This document shows positions 45,900 to 57,000 of a DNA stretch of 64,000 nt, one piece after another (positions within the stretch are counted from its first letter, which is position 1; each line of letters begins with the position of its first letter). Position numbers and translations under genes: made by a program. The stretch is from contig OX235270.1 in NCBI GenBank assembly GCA_944472135.2, forward strand, positions 85,879,168-85,943,167, given 5' to 3'. The notes under the pieces were generated by a model, which saw nothing but the letters and a program-made list of their open reading frames with translations, was not told the origin of the DNA and ran no database searches. Origin of the DNA: Trichobilharzia regenti. Its lineage: Eukaryota > Platyhelminthes > Trematoda > Strigeidida > Schistosomatidae.

Positions 45900-46115
45900 A
45901 TTTCATTCCTTCCGTTCCAAGTGGAATATTGGGCTTCAAGCTCTGGAGTGTTAAGAAGTAACAGGTTTGTCTACACTCAGCCTTTTCTACTTCTCAGGTC
46001 TACTGATTACTGATGAACTATGTGACGTTTAGGATTACGCCATCTGGGAATCGAACGTGAACTCCTGCTCAAAAAGCGATTATTCTACCACTGAATAAGC
46101 ACCTGATGTCACTTT
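45900..46115 (-). mobile_element. tRNA-derived SINE with RTE-like tail
   Basis: Minus strand: head with TTCAGTGGTAGAATAATCG and B box CGTTCGATTCCC, a body with GAAAAGGCTGAG, and a tail GCTTGAAGCCCAATATTCCA followed by CTTGGAACGGAAGG. Confidence 0.65.
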
Positions 46116-47195
46116 TGGGCAAGTCAGGTGAACTGCTGACGTCTTTGCAGGACTCAGAGCGAGAGCTCTACATAATGAGCACCCCAGCAACAGACTGAGA
46201 TCTCCGACAGGGTGAGGAAAACGTTACCACGCTTTAAATTTAACTTGCTTCTGGTTTGCATATCTTTCATTGGCTAGGACAATAACGGTCAATGGGATTT
46301 TTGATTTGTCATAAGTAGGTGCTGTCGTATATGGTTTTGTGTGTTTGTGTTGTGCCTGATTTCCAACCAACTGTGATGAATATAAATGCAACATTTGACT
46401 ATCTTAACGTTATTTCACCATTTTTTTATACAGACACAATGCTCTTTTCGTTGTACAGTCTTGAAACAGGTTAGCCATTATGGTGGTTATCAGTGACTAC
46501 GACCCCATGGGTCCCAATGCATTTCCTGAGTTTTGGTTATAGGTTTAACTTTTCCTTCACTCATGTAGTCTAATATTCCTTATTTCTTGCGAAGTGACTG
46601 TGACAAGCTGTGTCAGTAATGTGCTTAGTTAACAAAGCCTTTTTTAGAAGTTCATCGCTGGTAATCAGTGTTAGGGGAAGCAGCACAGATTTAAGAAGCT
46701 GAGAACGCAACAGAAGACTGTCAAAACGTGAGAACCTGACAAATTGCTAACAGTGTCGACCTTTTTCACATGCTACGCTGACATCCAATGGAAAAATCGG
46801 TGGATGAGATATACTGAATTGTAATGAGACAACTTTATGGAACTGTTATCTAGTGTGTATGTTTCTTTTTTACAGTTTCGTCCCGCAAACCACTATCAAA
46901 GTTTTGGTAGATGATTCCTGTAGTGTGATTCGACTGCATAATCATTAGAAGTTAATCATATTATAACAGTAATTTTCATAATATTTTTCACACCACTAAT
47001 GTGCTACACACTTTCAAAGAAGTGTAAACTAAAATAACAATTTATTGTGCACTTAAGTCATATGTTTTCATGCGTGTTATTCATTTAAATGCGAATTTAA
47101 TCTGCATCGCTCTTAGGAATGTTGAGTTGTAATGTGGTCTCTAAGTTAAATCCAATGGGAAGTCGAAGTATTCGCATTCGGATTAAGACAAAGAA
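46116..47195. other. Unassigned AT-rich stretch
   Basis: No coding or repeat signal found. Confidence 0.4.
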
Positions 47196-47420
47196 AATCT
47201 TCAAGTATTGGTTTTGTAGGGATTTTGCTTGATTGCATGGAGGATTTAATCATGCGCTGACATCAGTTAGAGAACCACTGGAAAACCTGGAGGTACTGGA
47301 CAGCTGTTTCGTCCTAGTTTGGGACTCTTCATCAGTACGAACCCACCGCCAGGGTTCGAACCCAGGACCTTCTGGTTACAAGGCGAGCTCGTAGACCATT
47401 GAGCCACTGGGACCTGATCC
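47196..47420 (-). mobile_element. Hammerhead SINE, head facing right
   Basis: Minus strand: head near 47415, B box GGGTTCGAACCC, hammerhead at 47293-47338 with ATGAAGA (C3 changed) but perfect GTCC/GGAC stem II, GAAAC, ACAGCTGT stem III and matching GTACTG/CAGTAC stem I. The tail ends at 47198-47253. The sequence to the right of its head (47421-47500) matches the block to the left of the head at 27215. Confidence 0.8.
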
Positions 47421-47595
47421 AATGGTCCTTGAATTCTAACTTCTGCCAGTTCACGACATAGCGCGACCACTTCGCAATGTCTTCTTCGATGAGTTACTGC
47501 CTCATCTTCGACCTGCTGTACCCTACTGGTCACGGCTTCCCACTAGAACCCCAGGTTAACTGCCTGAATAGGGCCAGTCACTAGTGAGCATCAGA

Positions 47596-47810
47596 TTAAT
47601 TTTCAAGTATTGGTTTTGTAGGGATTTTGTTTGATTGCATGGAGGATTTAATCGCCTTGTAACCAGAAGGTCCTGGGTTCGAATCCCGGTGGGTGCGTAC
47701 TGCTGAAGAGTTCCAAACTAGGACGAAACAGCTGTCTAGTACTCCCAGGTTTTCCAGTGGTTCTCTAACTGACGTCAGCTCATAATTAAGTCCTTCATGC
47801 AAACAAAGAA
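47596..47810 (+). mobile_element. Hammerhead SINE with snap-back 5' end
   Basis: The first 50 bases (47601-47653) repeat in direct orientation the reversed SINE tail at 47198-47253, and then switch at GCCTTGTAACC into a + strand SINE body. The copy therefore starts with an inverted piece of SINE tail complementary to its own 3' end (47780-47810). It carries an intact B box and an intact-looking ribozyme. Confidence 0.75.
47697..47742 (+). ncRNA. Type I hammerhead ribozyme with complete core
   Basis: Stem I: GTACTG (47697-47702) with TAGTAC (47737-47742), one G-U pair. Core CTGAAGA (47703-47709) fits CTGANGA. Stem II: GTTC (47710-47713) with GGAC (47721-47724), one G-U pair, and a 7-base loop. 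GAAA lies at 47725-47728. Minimal stem III is the self-complementary ACAGCTGT (47728-47735). The predicted cleavage is after C 47736. This is the layout of schistosome Sm-alpha hammerheads, in which a loopless stem III usually requires dimer formation. Confidence 0.7.
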
Positions 47811-48319
47811 AATCGACTAACGAGTGTGTTACAACTTATTACTAGATAAATTTGCATAATCAATTGTATGAATTTATTCTGCATAAAACACCAAGGGAAG
47901 GTGAGTTGGTTTATAACCACACAGATATTCTTTGTGTCAGACATACCGGATTACTTTGGATTTAAGCATACAGTTCTGTTTGCTTGTATTGCGTAAGAAT
48001 TTGAACGAACAAAAAACACGACAAAAGCTCTCTTTTCGACTTCGGAAGCCTGAAACTAATCAAATATGGGTGACTCTAAACTATAGCAGCCCAAACCAAA
48101 ACTCCCTAGCGAACGGATAAATAACTTTGAGCCACCAATCAGATGACTCCGTATTATACAGGCGTACTTACAAATGCTTTTACGTTGCGAATTCGCTCCA
48201 GATCTTGTTTTTGATTAATATATAGAGAATTGACTGATGGGAAGGTCGAAAAAGTGTTAATGTGCAGCTGTCATGTATTTACAAAAATATACTAGGTGCA
48301 CTGATTGATTTGTTTACAG
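47811..48319. other. Unassigned
   Basis: The frame 47932-48120 (+) has no recognisable motif; it could include coding sequence of the adjacent candidate gene. Confidence 0.3.
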
Positions 48320-49153
48320 GTGCTATGAGTGCCGAACCAGAAGGTCAGTTCGAGAAGGTATGCCATTTTTTTAGTTTAGAGATTCCATAGGTACTTTTTC
48401 GCCAAGTCTAAGTTACCCCAAACTTTTATATAAACGTTTTATTCAGATGATGCACTTTTTCTGTAGAGGCGCCTGACTAATCAAGGTCATTATCCGTTTA
48501 CTAGGTAGTTTCAGTTTGGGCTGCGATAGTTTACAGTCACTTGAATACGCCCACTTTCACTCTTATAACGTGTCTATAAGCATGAACGCGATAACCCATA
48601 CAATGCGCGAAAATACGTTGCGATGGCCTTTATCCTCACCCGTGATGTTTGGGGTGAGGATTAAAAAGGAACCAGTTTACTCAATTCCGTAAAACAACAG
48701 CTTTCAATGTGTAAACTGCATGCCTTTAAGGATTGTTCTATCTACATATTTCCAGTTTTTAGATATAAGCTAGCAGTTAGCCAAAACTTCGAAGGTGTTT
48801 TCTATTTCGAAATAAACTTATTGATTACTTGCAAAGTAAACCTCACACTTATGATGGTTCAGCCCTTCTTTCTGCGTCCGTTTTCTATGAAAGTTCTATT
48901 TGTTGATCAGTCGCTACTTACAGCACTATTCCTATGGCGAATCACACTTCGTATCACAACCCAGTCTTGTATACACTGAGAGATACTAATTTTCTTCCCT
49001 TAATGCAATCCGTTTTTCTTTCCATATTTTTTCTAGCAATTTAAAGCCACCTCATTGATGTATTGCATAATTGTAGCACTATTTGAGGCTCGGGATCGTT
49101 CTGATGTGTGACGAAAAGATCAAACTGGCTCATAAGGCAGACTTTTCAAGACC
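48320..49153 (+). CDS. Candidate host exon chain, unknown product
   Basis: Four segments keep one reading frame when joined at AG/GT sites: 48320-48357 (after TTTACAG, before GTATGC), 48537-48688 (after TTTACAG, before GTAAAA), 48763-48835 (after TTTTTAG, before GTAAAC) and 49077-49153 (after TTGTAG, before GTAACA). Phases agree at all three junctions. The longest segment reads through SLEYAHFHSYNVSISMNA and PVMFGVRIKKEPVYSI. I do not recognise the protein. Introns would be 179, 74 and 241 bp. Chance cannot be excluded because each segment is short, and no start or end is identified. Confidence 0.25.
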
Positions 49154-50894
49154 GTAACAGAACTAATACTCGGTCTACTGGAATATGAAATGGATTTCTG
49201 TATTATTAAGGTTTGGCAATGACGTGGTGTCAGTTAAGTGAGAATCGCATGCCGACAGTTGAATGTGCCTTGACAGTAATTCACATAGATAGGGCGCTTG
49301 ACTGCGTTCCTTCAGCATAAATGACTATCCTTAACAGTTAAGGTCAACTATAGGTAATGAATGGGGAAAGGCATTTGCTGATAACTTTAGGGAACATCCG
49401 AACATGGGATGAAAAACCGTACAATCGTGTCCATTTATTCCTAAAAATCATCTGATTACCAGAAACATTCCTGCCTTCCTTGTCCATATTGTATCTCGCT
49501 ACCCTGTCATGCATACGGTTTCATTTTAGAGATCACTCTGTAAACAAATAGTAGCTCTAATTTACGATCCATCAGTTTTTCTATAAATTCTTTGCAGTCA
49601 TTATACTTGAACACGAAAAAGGGACGGTTAACACTGCTTTGTCTTCCAACGTAATGCACACCCATTTTACTACGTTCACTCTTCACAATCTTGGCTATCC
49701 TAACCTAGCTTCTGATATGCTCCATACCTGACGGTGTTTACCCACCAGTACTCAAATGAATAAAGTTCCCACGCATATTTCGCCACTAACACTCTAGTCT
49801 GGCTGTCTAATGTGAATATCAATGGAACTGGATAACATTATCCAATGCGGAGTCATCTGACCACCAAACAACTTTCGTTGTTACTACCAGTAGCTCTATT
49901 TCAGAAAAAATACTCTGTAAAATCTCAGATCCTAACTCCACCAGAAATTTTTAACATAATTTTTTGGTTAATTGTCTCATTCGAGAACTTAAACTACGGA
50001 CATACCTGTGACGACTGGATTATATTGTCTGCGTAGGTTGCGAAATGATAGGCCAACTGACTGGTATATTTAAAAGTGCAGGATCATTAGCAAACAATAT
50101 ACTGCCTATCCAAACAAAATTTCCAAACGTTTCAAGCGTTGGAGAAACAGCCTACCCTTAGTTACCTACCTTTCCATACAAGCTACCCCCTTCCATACAA
50201 GCTGCAACTCCATACACAAGATGACACGATAATCACGAGATAAATTCATTTCTCTAAACAGTTTTCCCGGAGAAATCGACGACACATTGGGTACAAAAAG
50301 TCTCATAGACTCTGAATGTTTACTCAAGCCCACCCTCCTCTGACTACAGTCTATACACTTTTATAATCAAGGCTAAAACCCGTTTGTACGCGTACGCACC
50401 TATCTTTAGGGCCAGTGGTACCTTCACATGACGGACGACAGAGAAAAACCAAACGGATGGTGGTACTTCATGCTTCATATAAAACAGATAAGAGGGCTGT
50501 ATTAATGAGTTTCCTTTCAAATTGGCATGTACAAGGGGCAAGTCTACGAGTATTGACTTGTCCTCTGCATAACATTCAAATGAAAGAATGCTTCCCAGTA
50601 CCTAGAGAGTTGGACAATACTATACAGAAGACAGAAGATTTAAGTGAGGCACGGAGAAACGAGTCCCGTGAAAACCTTAAAATTTTCAGGACATCTTCAT
50701 GCATATAATTCAAGCTGAAAGAAAAATAGCCTCATTTGCCAAAAATCTACTTTGGATACGTCAGTTTTTCCACTATGTTCCAGAATTTCCTCGTACCGTA
50801 TTCAGAAAATTGAAAGTACACTTCCAGTGTTCCCCATTTAATCGGTGTGCAAGTCTGTGAAAATAAACCAAAATTCTCAGTCAATTTTTTCATA
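49154..50894. other. Unassigned; possible further exons
   Basis: The + frame 50415-50708 follows a good acceptor (CTATCTTTAG at 50410) but ends in a stop without a clear donor. Nothing else was assigned. Confidence 0.25.
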
Positions 50895-51070
50895 GAAGCC
50901 ACCACTTTTCTATTTTTTCTGATGGATGCGATGAAGCACGAGAACCGGAAGGTGGATTTAGCGAATTTATACATGGTGAAGCTATTGGCGATAATACATC
51001 ACCAGAAGACGACTCACCACCAATAAAGTTGCAGAGAGATTACTGCCATTTAGCACTTGTTTCCAACTAA
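50895..51070 (+). CDS. Candidate terminal exon, unknown product
   Basis: After TTTTTTCATAG the frame is open to a TAA at 51068-51070. It has a strong G-first codon pattern and an acidic, low-complexity protein (DEAREPEGGFSEF, GDNTSPEDDSPP). Codon pattern favours coding, but the other + strand frame is also open for most of the stretch. It could be the last exon of the gene suggested at 48320-49153. No homology is recognised. Confidence 0.25.
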
Positions 51071-52599
51071 CATCATTTTATGGGCTCCCTAGAACCAGCT
51101 ATGGAGTCATTGATCCAAATATATGAATATACGTACATAACTCGGCAAATAATTAGCCCATAGATCCTTCATATATCAGAGCGGATGCTGAACCTCACTA
51201 TTCAAGTTAATTCATTCAGCTGAGATTGTGCAGTCAAGAATGCTAGACGGCAGACTATTAAATGGTATGAACGTCTTCAAGAATATTGCTTTGTATGTAC
51301 ACTGCACTCTCAAACGATGTCTGAACTATGGAACGCAATGTAGAAAGCAATTCATGCCACATAGAGACTGCTCTTTCCACACAAGAAGTAACATTTTTGC
51401 CGTTTACTTAGCATGATTGAGTAGGTTCAAATCGGCAGATAAATAAACAACAGGTGACAAAAGACTCCTTTTGTCTCAGTCACTGAACGACCGAAAAGGG
51501 AATCCCACTGAGGCTGAGAGTAAAACTGGAAATCGCAAGACGAAACGCTTTCAGATCAGTTGGTGATATTGAATTGCATATTTTGAGTCCGAACAGGTCA
51601 ACTTCGAATAAGTATTCTGTGGTTTGGTGAATATTATATGGGTTTCACAGTGTTATACTTGCCCACATTCTTAATAGAAACACCTAATATTCCGTGCTTA
51701 TTGGAACACCTCTAGGAATATTATTCACGAAACCGTTAGTTAACCCAGCGTTAGACGTTAAGCTGTCGTAAGTCCTCATCACAGTGCCAGCGTCCAAGAG
51801 CATCCTTCGTTTCCGAAAACACTAAAGAGATCAGTGGAATTCAAGAAGAGGCCACATGTAATTATTCAAAGACACACAGTTTCGTAGCTCTGTTTATACC
51901 GTGACGAATTTTATATGATTGGGACTTTATTGCATTATATGTTGCCGATATATCACTGCAAACTCTTTGATAGTGTGAATGAAAAATTATGAAATACCTC
52001 ATGTATGGGCTCCACCTTACTGTCAGTGCGGAAATACACACTGGTCAGGTATTATAACATGGCCTAAATAGTGAAACCGACAACATACAAATACCAGTAA
52101 AAATACTTGAGCTCAAAATAAATTAATAAGTATCTAACTGAAATTCTCCAACTGCGAAACTTCATTTTAAAATTGGAAAGCTCCATACCCTTTTCTAGAT
52201 GAACTCAGCTAACAACAGTAAGACACAGCTGCATTTATACTGATATATGCTTTCTATCTAGGTATTAGCACAAACGCGAAGTTCACCCTGAAACATATAA
52301 CCTCTGCAGCAATTTTTAACTCATCACAAATAAAAGGCGCGAACTTTGAAAAGGGAGTTAATTTTCACGCTCTTGTTTATAATTGGATTTTGTTGTGTTA
52401 TACGCTTCAAAAGTCCACAGATTTAACTTTAAATCAGTTTATTCTGATCGAAGTTAGTTTACGTTTCAGATTTGAGTCTATTAATTATAGGAAGTTGTGT
52501 TCTTATAACATAATAGCTACATATATCTATCTTTGTGCACTCATTAGCTTTTATCACTGATTTACAAAGGTTATATATATATATTTGAAGTTGTATTTA
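51071..52599. other. Unassigned stretch before the LINE
   Basis: The + frame 51228-51416 has no recognisable motif. A TA-rich run lies at 52572-52584. The LINE 5' end may lie somewhere in this stretch, as I cannot see its boundary. Confidence 0.35.
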
Positions 52600-52625
52600 A
52601 CTTTTCCTGGTTTGTTTTAAATAAA

Positions 52626-53798
52626 ATGCCTATCAAAAGAAACCGCTGCGGAAGGGCTATGTGCCAGTTTCCAGTGGATGAGGGAATGCAGTGTGATAAC
52701 TGCAAGAGATGGTTTCACAGTATGTGCACGAACCTTACTCCAGCAGCATACAAACGCTGCTGCAAACCTCTAGCGAACTGGTTGTGCAACGACTGCTGTA
52801 GTACAACTAAACTCCGTATTACAGAAGCCATAGCTACTCTTAGTGGGGCTTTAAAGCTCATGGACTGCAAGCGTCCTCCACCACAGAAGAATACCGACTA
52901 TTGCTCAGATAGCGATGACGTGACTAGCGTCATTGACAAAACAGCACATGTCCCAGATGCGACCTTGCCAATAAGTGAGTGCTCTACAGCACAGAAGAAC
53001 ACCCACCACATTACAGACACCCAGGTCGCCCCCACGATACTGGATGAGCCCTCCAGTGACAGTAATGGAAAGACTGCCGTGAAGAAGAGGCGTACTAGGG
53101 GTCGAAAACCTGCAGCTCCAGTCGCCCAGGGACTGGCGGAACAAGCCTCATCCACACCGGTGAGCAGCAGACAGACGAACCCCATTAAGATTAGCGAGGA
53201 GGACGCCAATGAATGGCGCACCGTAGTCTCTCGCAAAAAGCGAGATAAGGATAACACTTCGGCCACACCGCCCAAGAAGGATAGAAACACACTTACGCCT
53301 CAGGGCAAGAAAGTCACGGAAAGCAAACCCGATCTCTCTGATAGGTCTCTCATTCTCCACAAAGTGGAGGAGTCACTGGCCCTCGACCCTAAGACCAGAT
53401 TCGAGCATGACCTTAACTTGGTCAAGCCCCTTTTAGACAAGCTACTGCCACAAACAGTATCAGGCATTACTATACACAGCGTATACAGAATAGGTCAAAA
53501 GCCTGACCCTACAGTAAGTGAACCTGTACGTCTCCTCAAAGTCGTACTAAACTCTAAAGCAGAGAGGGATGCTATTCTAAGCAACTCTCATATTCTCAAA
53601 GGATCAGGGATATATGTCCGCGCTGACTTAAGCCTAGCAGACCGTGTCAAAAGACAGGCTGCGGCACTAGAATTAAGTGAGCGACGCCGGAACGGTGAGA
53701 AGAACCTTAAGATTAAGGGTTTTCGGGTTGTCCGAGTTCGCAGTTTAATGATCCCGAAACCTCTGTGGGTGGGCCGGGGAAGCACCAATCTGAATTAA
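52626..53798 (+). CDS. CR1-like ORF1 with PHD-type zinc finger
   Basis: 390 codons from ATG. Residues 8-57 form a PHD-like Cys4-His-Cys3 finger (GMQCDNCKRWFHSMC, NWLCNDCC). A long polar, basic middle follows, including KKRRTRGRKP (about residues 157-166). The C-terminal region (about 265-340) has TIHSVYRIGQ and EPVRLLKVVLNS. These recall the RNA-binding/RRM-like part of LINE ORF1 proteins, which bind element RNA in the ribonucleoprotein. It overlaps the start of ORF2 by about 30-50 bases in another frame, suggesting coupled translation or a frameshift. No internal stop, so the protein could still be made. Confidence 0.8.
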   Translation: MPIKRNRCGRAMCQFPVDEGMQCDNCKRWFHSMCTNLTPAAYKRCCKPLANWLCNDCCSTTKLRITEAIATLSGALKLMDCKRPPPQKNTDYCSDSDDVTSVIDKTAHVPDATLPISECSTAQKNTHHITDTQVAPTILDEPSSDSNGKTAVKKRRTRGRKPAAPVAQGLAEQASSTPVSSRQTNPIKISEEDANEWRTVVSRKKRDKDNTSATPPKKDRNTLTPQGKKVTESKPDLSDRSLILHKVEESLALDPKTRFEHDLNLVKPLLDKLLPQTVSGITIHSVYRIGQKPDPTVSEPVRLLKVVLNSKAERDAILSNSHILKGSGIYVRADLSLADRVKRQAAALELSERRRNGEKNLKIKGFRVVRVRSLMIPKPLWVGRGSTNLN

Positions 53799-56563
53799 CA
53801 GTCTGCTACACAAACGCCCGCAGCCTGTTAAATAAAAGGACTGAGCTGGCAAACATGATAGAAACCGGAAACCCGGATGTAATTATTATCACAGAGACAT
53901 GGCTCACACCCGATGTCACTGACAACGAAGTTAACCTGCCAAACTTCGAAGTGCACAGGGTAGACCGACTAAACCGCAAAGGAGGGGGCGTAGTCATCTA
54001 CCTCAAGAAAGGCTTAACCGTGCGTAGTATCGAAGCACTCGCCCACGAAAGTGAGTCGTGCGAACTTCTACGCTGCAGACTTAAATGCATAGGCCAAGAC
54101 ATTGACCTCATTGCTGTGTACCGCAGTCCTGACTGCAGTGCAGACGACTTCCTAATAGAGAAGCTAGGCTCCTGGACTTCAAAATGTCGAAGTCTCGTAG
54201 TCGGTGACTTCAACGCCCCAACAGTTGACTGGTCGAGCCTAACAACTCCATCTTCAGTCAACTCCTTTGATCATAAACTGCTAGAATCTAGTATATCGCT
54301 AGCCCTAGTCCAACATATCATTAAGCCCACGCGCTATGACTCACAGCACTCCTCGTCAACTCTGGACCTAGTGTTCTCACACGGTGAGGATGTGGATCTC
54401 ATACAACATCTTCCTCCGTTAGGAAGAAGTGACCATGCTGTGCTCACTTTCAAGTTCACAGCAACGGCAGCAAGGGCCAAAACCCCAGCTCGACCAAACG
54501 TTTGGAAAGCTGACATAAATGCGATCGTCTCAGCAGCCAACTCAGTAAACTGGTACATCAATCCAGAGTCCCAAGTAGAAGCCGCATGGAACCAATTTAA
54601 GCAACTTTACGCCCAAGTAACTGTACCCTTCATCCCTTGGTCTGTTCCAAAGGGTCGGAAACATTCCCCCCTTGGATAAACCGGGAGATTCGTAAGTTAC
54701 TCAGACGTAAACGCAAATGTTGGAACCTGTTTGCAACACTTGAGACTTCTGAGACCAGGGAATTATATACTACTGCTAGAAATAAAGCTATCGCAGAAAT
54801 CCGCCAATCAAGGATGAAGTTCGAGACACACCTGGCCCAAAATGCAAAGGCACAACTAAGAAAATTTCTCGTACTTAATTCAGGAATAAAACACCCATGT
54901 GTCCAAACCTGATTATTGACAAAGATACAATCGAAGAAGATCAAGAAAAAGCAGAAGCAATGGCAAACTACTTCTCCCAAGTCTTCACTCAGGAGTCATC
55001 ACTGCCTATAGGATCAGCTCTGGCTGCATCAGAAGAACATGGGATAGATTCCGTTGACATCGACCAAGGCATCGTGCTCAACTTCTTAATGAAACTAGAT
55101 GCAGGAAAATCAATGGGTCCTGACAGTCTTCATCCAAGGCTTCTCAAGGAGCTATCAGCCCACATAGCCGGCCCCTTGACCACGATCTTCAAGCTATCTC
55201 TCCTAAATGGAGTGTTGCCACGTGATTGGAAAGACGCCATAGTAACCCCCATACACAAAGGAGGATCAAGACAAAGCCCTTCAAATTACAGGCCTATCAG
55301 TCTCACCAGCACTTTAATCAAGACACTGGAAAGAATTATCAAGAAAAGCATCATGGCTTATCTGGAAAATAGCAGCTTGTTATCTGGAGCACAGCATGGC
55401 TTCCGGAGGAACCTCTCATGCCTGTCAAATCTCCTGACTGCAAGAGAAAGCTGGGTCAAATCAAAGGACAACAGAAGACCCGTTGACGTCGTCTTCATAG
55501 ACTTCAGTAAAGCCTTTGATAAAGTACCTCACAAAAGACTACTCATGAAATTGGAAAGTCTTGGTATCAAAGGCAGACTACTAGACTGGCTCAGGGAATT
55601 CCTCATAGATAGGAGGCAGAGGGTTAGGATCAACTCAAAACTCTCCTCCTGGACAGCAGTAAGTAGCGGAGTGCCACAAGGCACGGTTCTCGGTCCTCTC
55701 CTTTTTATTCTGTATATCAATGAGTTACCTCTGCTCACCGACTCCCCTATGGTCCTATACGCAGATGACTTAAAAATTTGGAGAGAGCTGAAGGGCAACA
55801 GTGATACGTTCACCTTGCAAGACGACCTCAACAAACTGTCGGAGTGGTCTGTTGAATGGATGCTCCCGATCAATGGGGCAAAATGTGCAACCATGCGCAT
55901 TGGACAAGCAAGCACGAGCTCCTACGAACTAGAGGGAATAACACTTCCATCAGTTCAGACTCACTTGGACTTAGGTGTCATAGTTAGCCACGACTTAAAA
56001 CTACAGCACACTGTCGCGCGGTGGCTGCACGTAGTTTCAGGTCCTTATGGGCGATTCGCAGAGCCTTTACAAGAATTACCAGAGATATGTTCACCTCCTT
56101 ATACACATCTCTGGTTAGGTCAAGACTGGAAAACTGCATCCAGGCCGCCAGTCCGTGTCTAAAAGGGGATTCACACATTCTAGAAAGTGTTCAAAGGAAG
56201 GCAACACGTATGGTTCACGGCATAGCTAACTTATCATACGAGGAAAGACTAGATAGTTTAAATCTCTTCTCACTGTCATACCGTAGGCAGAGAGGAGATT
56301 TAATCACAATGTTTAAAATTTTAAATAATGACTACGGACCTGACCTATTCTCTCTTTTCCTTCCCACCAGGTCGGAACACCTTAGAGGACATAGCAGGAA
56401 AGTTCAAAAGCCAAGGAGAAATCATATTGCTGTTGAGTACTGGTTCTCACATCGAGTCATAAACTCTTGGAACCGACTCCCAGAAGAAGTGGTGTCTGCA
56501 ACCTCAACTGATTCGTTCAAGAAGGGTTTGGACAACCACAGAAATCTACTAGAAAAGGATTAA
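53744..56563 (+). pseudogene. CR1-like ORF2: endonuclease + reverse transcriptase, frameshifted
   Basis: Endonuclease (to about 54650): NARSLLNKR, ITETWL, GGGVVIYLKK, AVYRSP, VVGDFNAPTVDW, TLDLVFS and GRSDHAVL, so all catalytic blocks are present. A frame change follows near 54650 beside a run of six C (frame 54637-54912), a second near 54900 (frame 54897-56162) and a third near 56010 (frame 56021-56563). RT blocks: AGKSMGPDSLHPRLLKEL, NYRPISLTSTLIKTLERI, QHGFRRNLSC, VVFIDFSKAFDKVPHK, SGVPQGTVLGPLLF and VLYADDLKIW (catalytic YADD). The C-terminus after the last shift continues with ESVQRKATRMV and SWNRLPEEVVSA. The frameshifts make this copy non-functional unless they are assembly errors. Confidence 0.85.
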
Positions 56564-56823
56564 CATAGGCTGCAAGCCTTCTATCCTCAACCAATAAATC
56601 TAAATCTAAATACGGTTCTCACCAGCTTCCATGTGGCTCAGGTGAGTTTTTACTTTACGTTCGGTAAAGGAAATAACTAGCCACATATGGGTGGAACTGG
56701 AATATACGTTTAACTCTGAAACAGAACTTCTGGTAGTTTTCATTGTTTTTTGTTTATTCGCTTGAATACTTAGGTCATTCATGCAAAATATAAAGAGAGG
56801 GTTTTTAAAGTATCCCGAAAACG

Positions 56824-57000
56824 ATGGTTGGTTTTATTTGTACGAAGTATTCTAATGCTACAAATGCCGTCTACACAACTGTACGAGCCTATCAAAAAAT
56901 GACATGCAACACAATTAATCCTAACGTTGTTAATCTACAATATGCTGTACGTGGCCCGATAGTGCAAAGGGCTTCGGAAATAGAAAAAGAGATTGCCGAG
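56824..57000 (+). CDS. GPT: Alanine aminotransferase, exon 1 (start)
   Basis: First coding exon of a PLP-dependent enzyme that interconverts alanine + 2-oxoglutarate with pyruvate + glutamate. The ATG at 56824 is preceded by an in-frame TAA (56806), so it is the first possible start. The N-terminal 30 residues could be a leader, and VNLQYAVRGPIVQRASEIEK matches the conserved N-terminal block of alanine aminotransferases. The exon ends at GAG before GTGATT. The five exons (56824-57000, 57036-57231, 59885-60015, 60688-60804, 63444-63789) join in phase and give about two thirds of the protein; the rest lies beyond the window. A CR1 LINE lies just upstream. Confidence 0.85.

Larger units (their letters stand above)
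52600..56618 (+). mobile_element. CR1-like non-LTR retrotransposon, nearly full length
   Basis: The element encodes a PHD-finger ORF1, an overlapping ORF2 with AP endonuclease and reverse transcriptase, and ends after a short untranslated part with tandem AAATCT units (about 56593-56611) instead of poly-A, as is common for CR1-type LINEs. It is clearly more GC-rich than its surroundings. ORF1 is intact; ORF2 has about three frameshifts. The 5' boundary is uncertain. It ends about 205 bp before the aminotransferase start codon, in the same orientation. Confidence 0.85.

Noticed and set aside
47267..47533. Minus-strand frame with a GSNPGGG-type peptide
   Set aside because: Translation of a tRNA-like B box and repeat flank; such peptides recur wherever the SINE lies.
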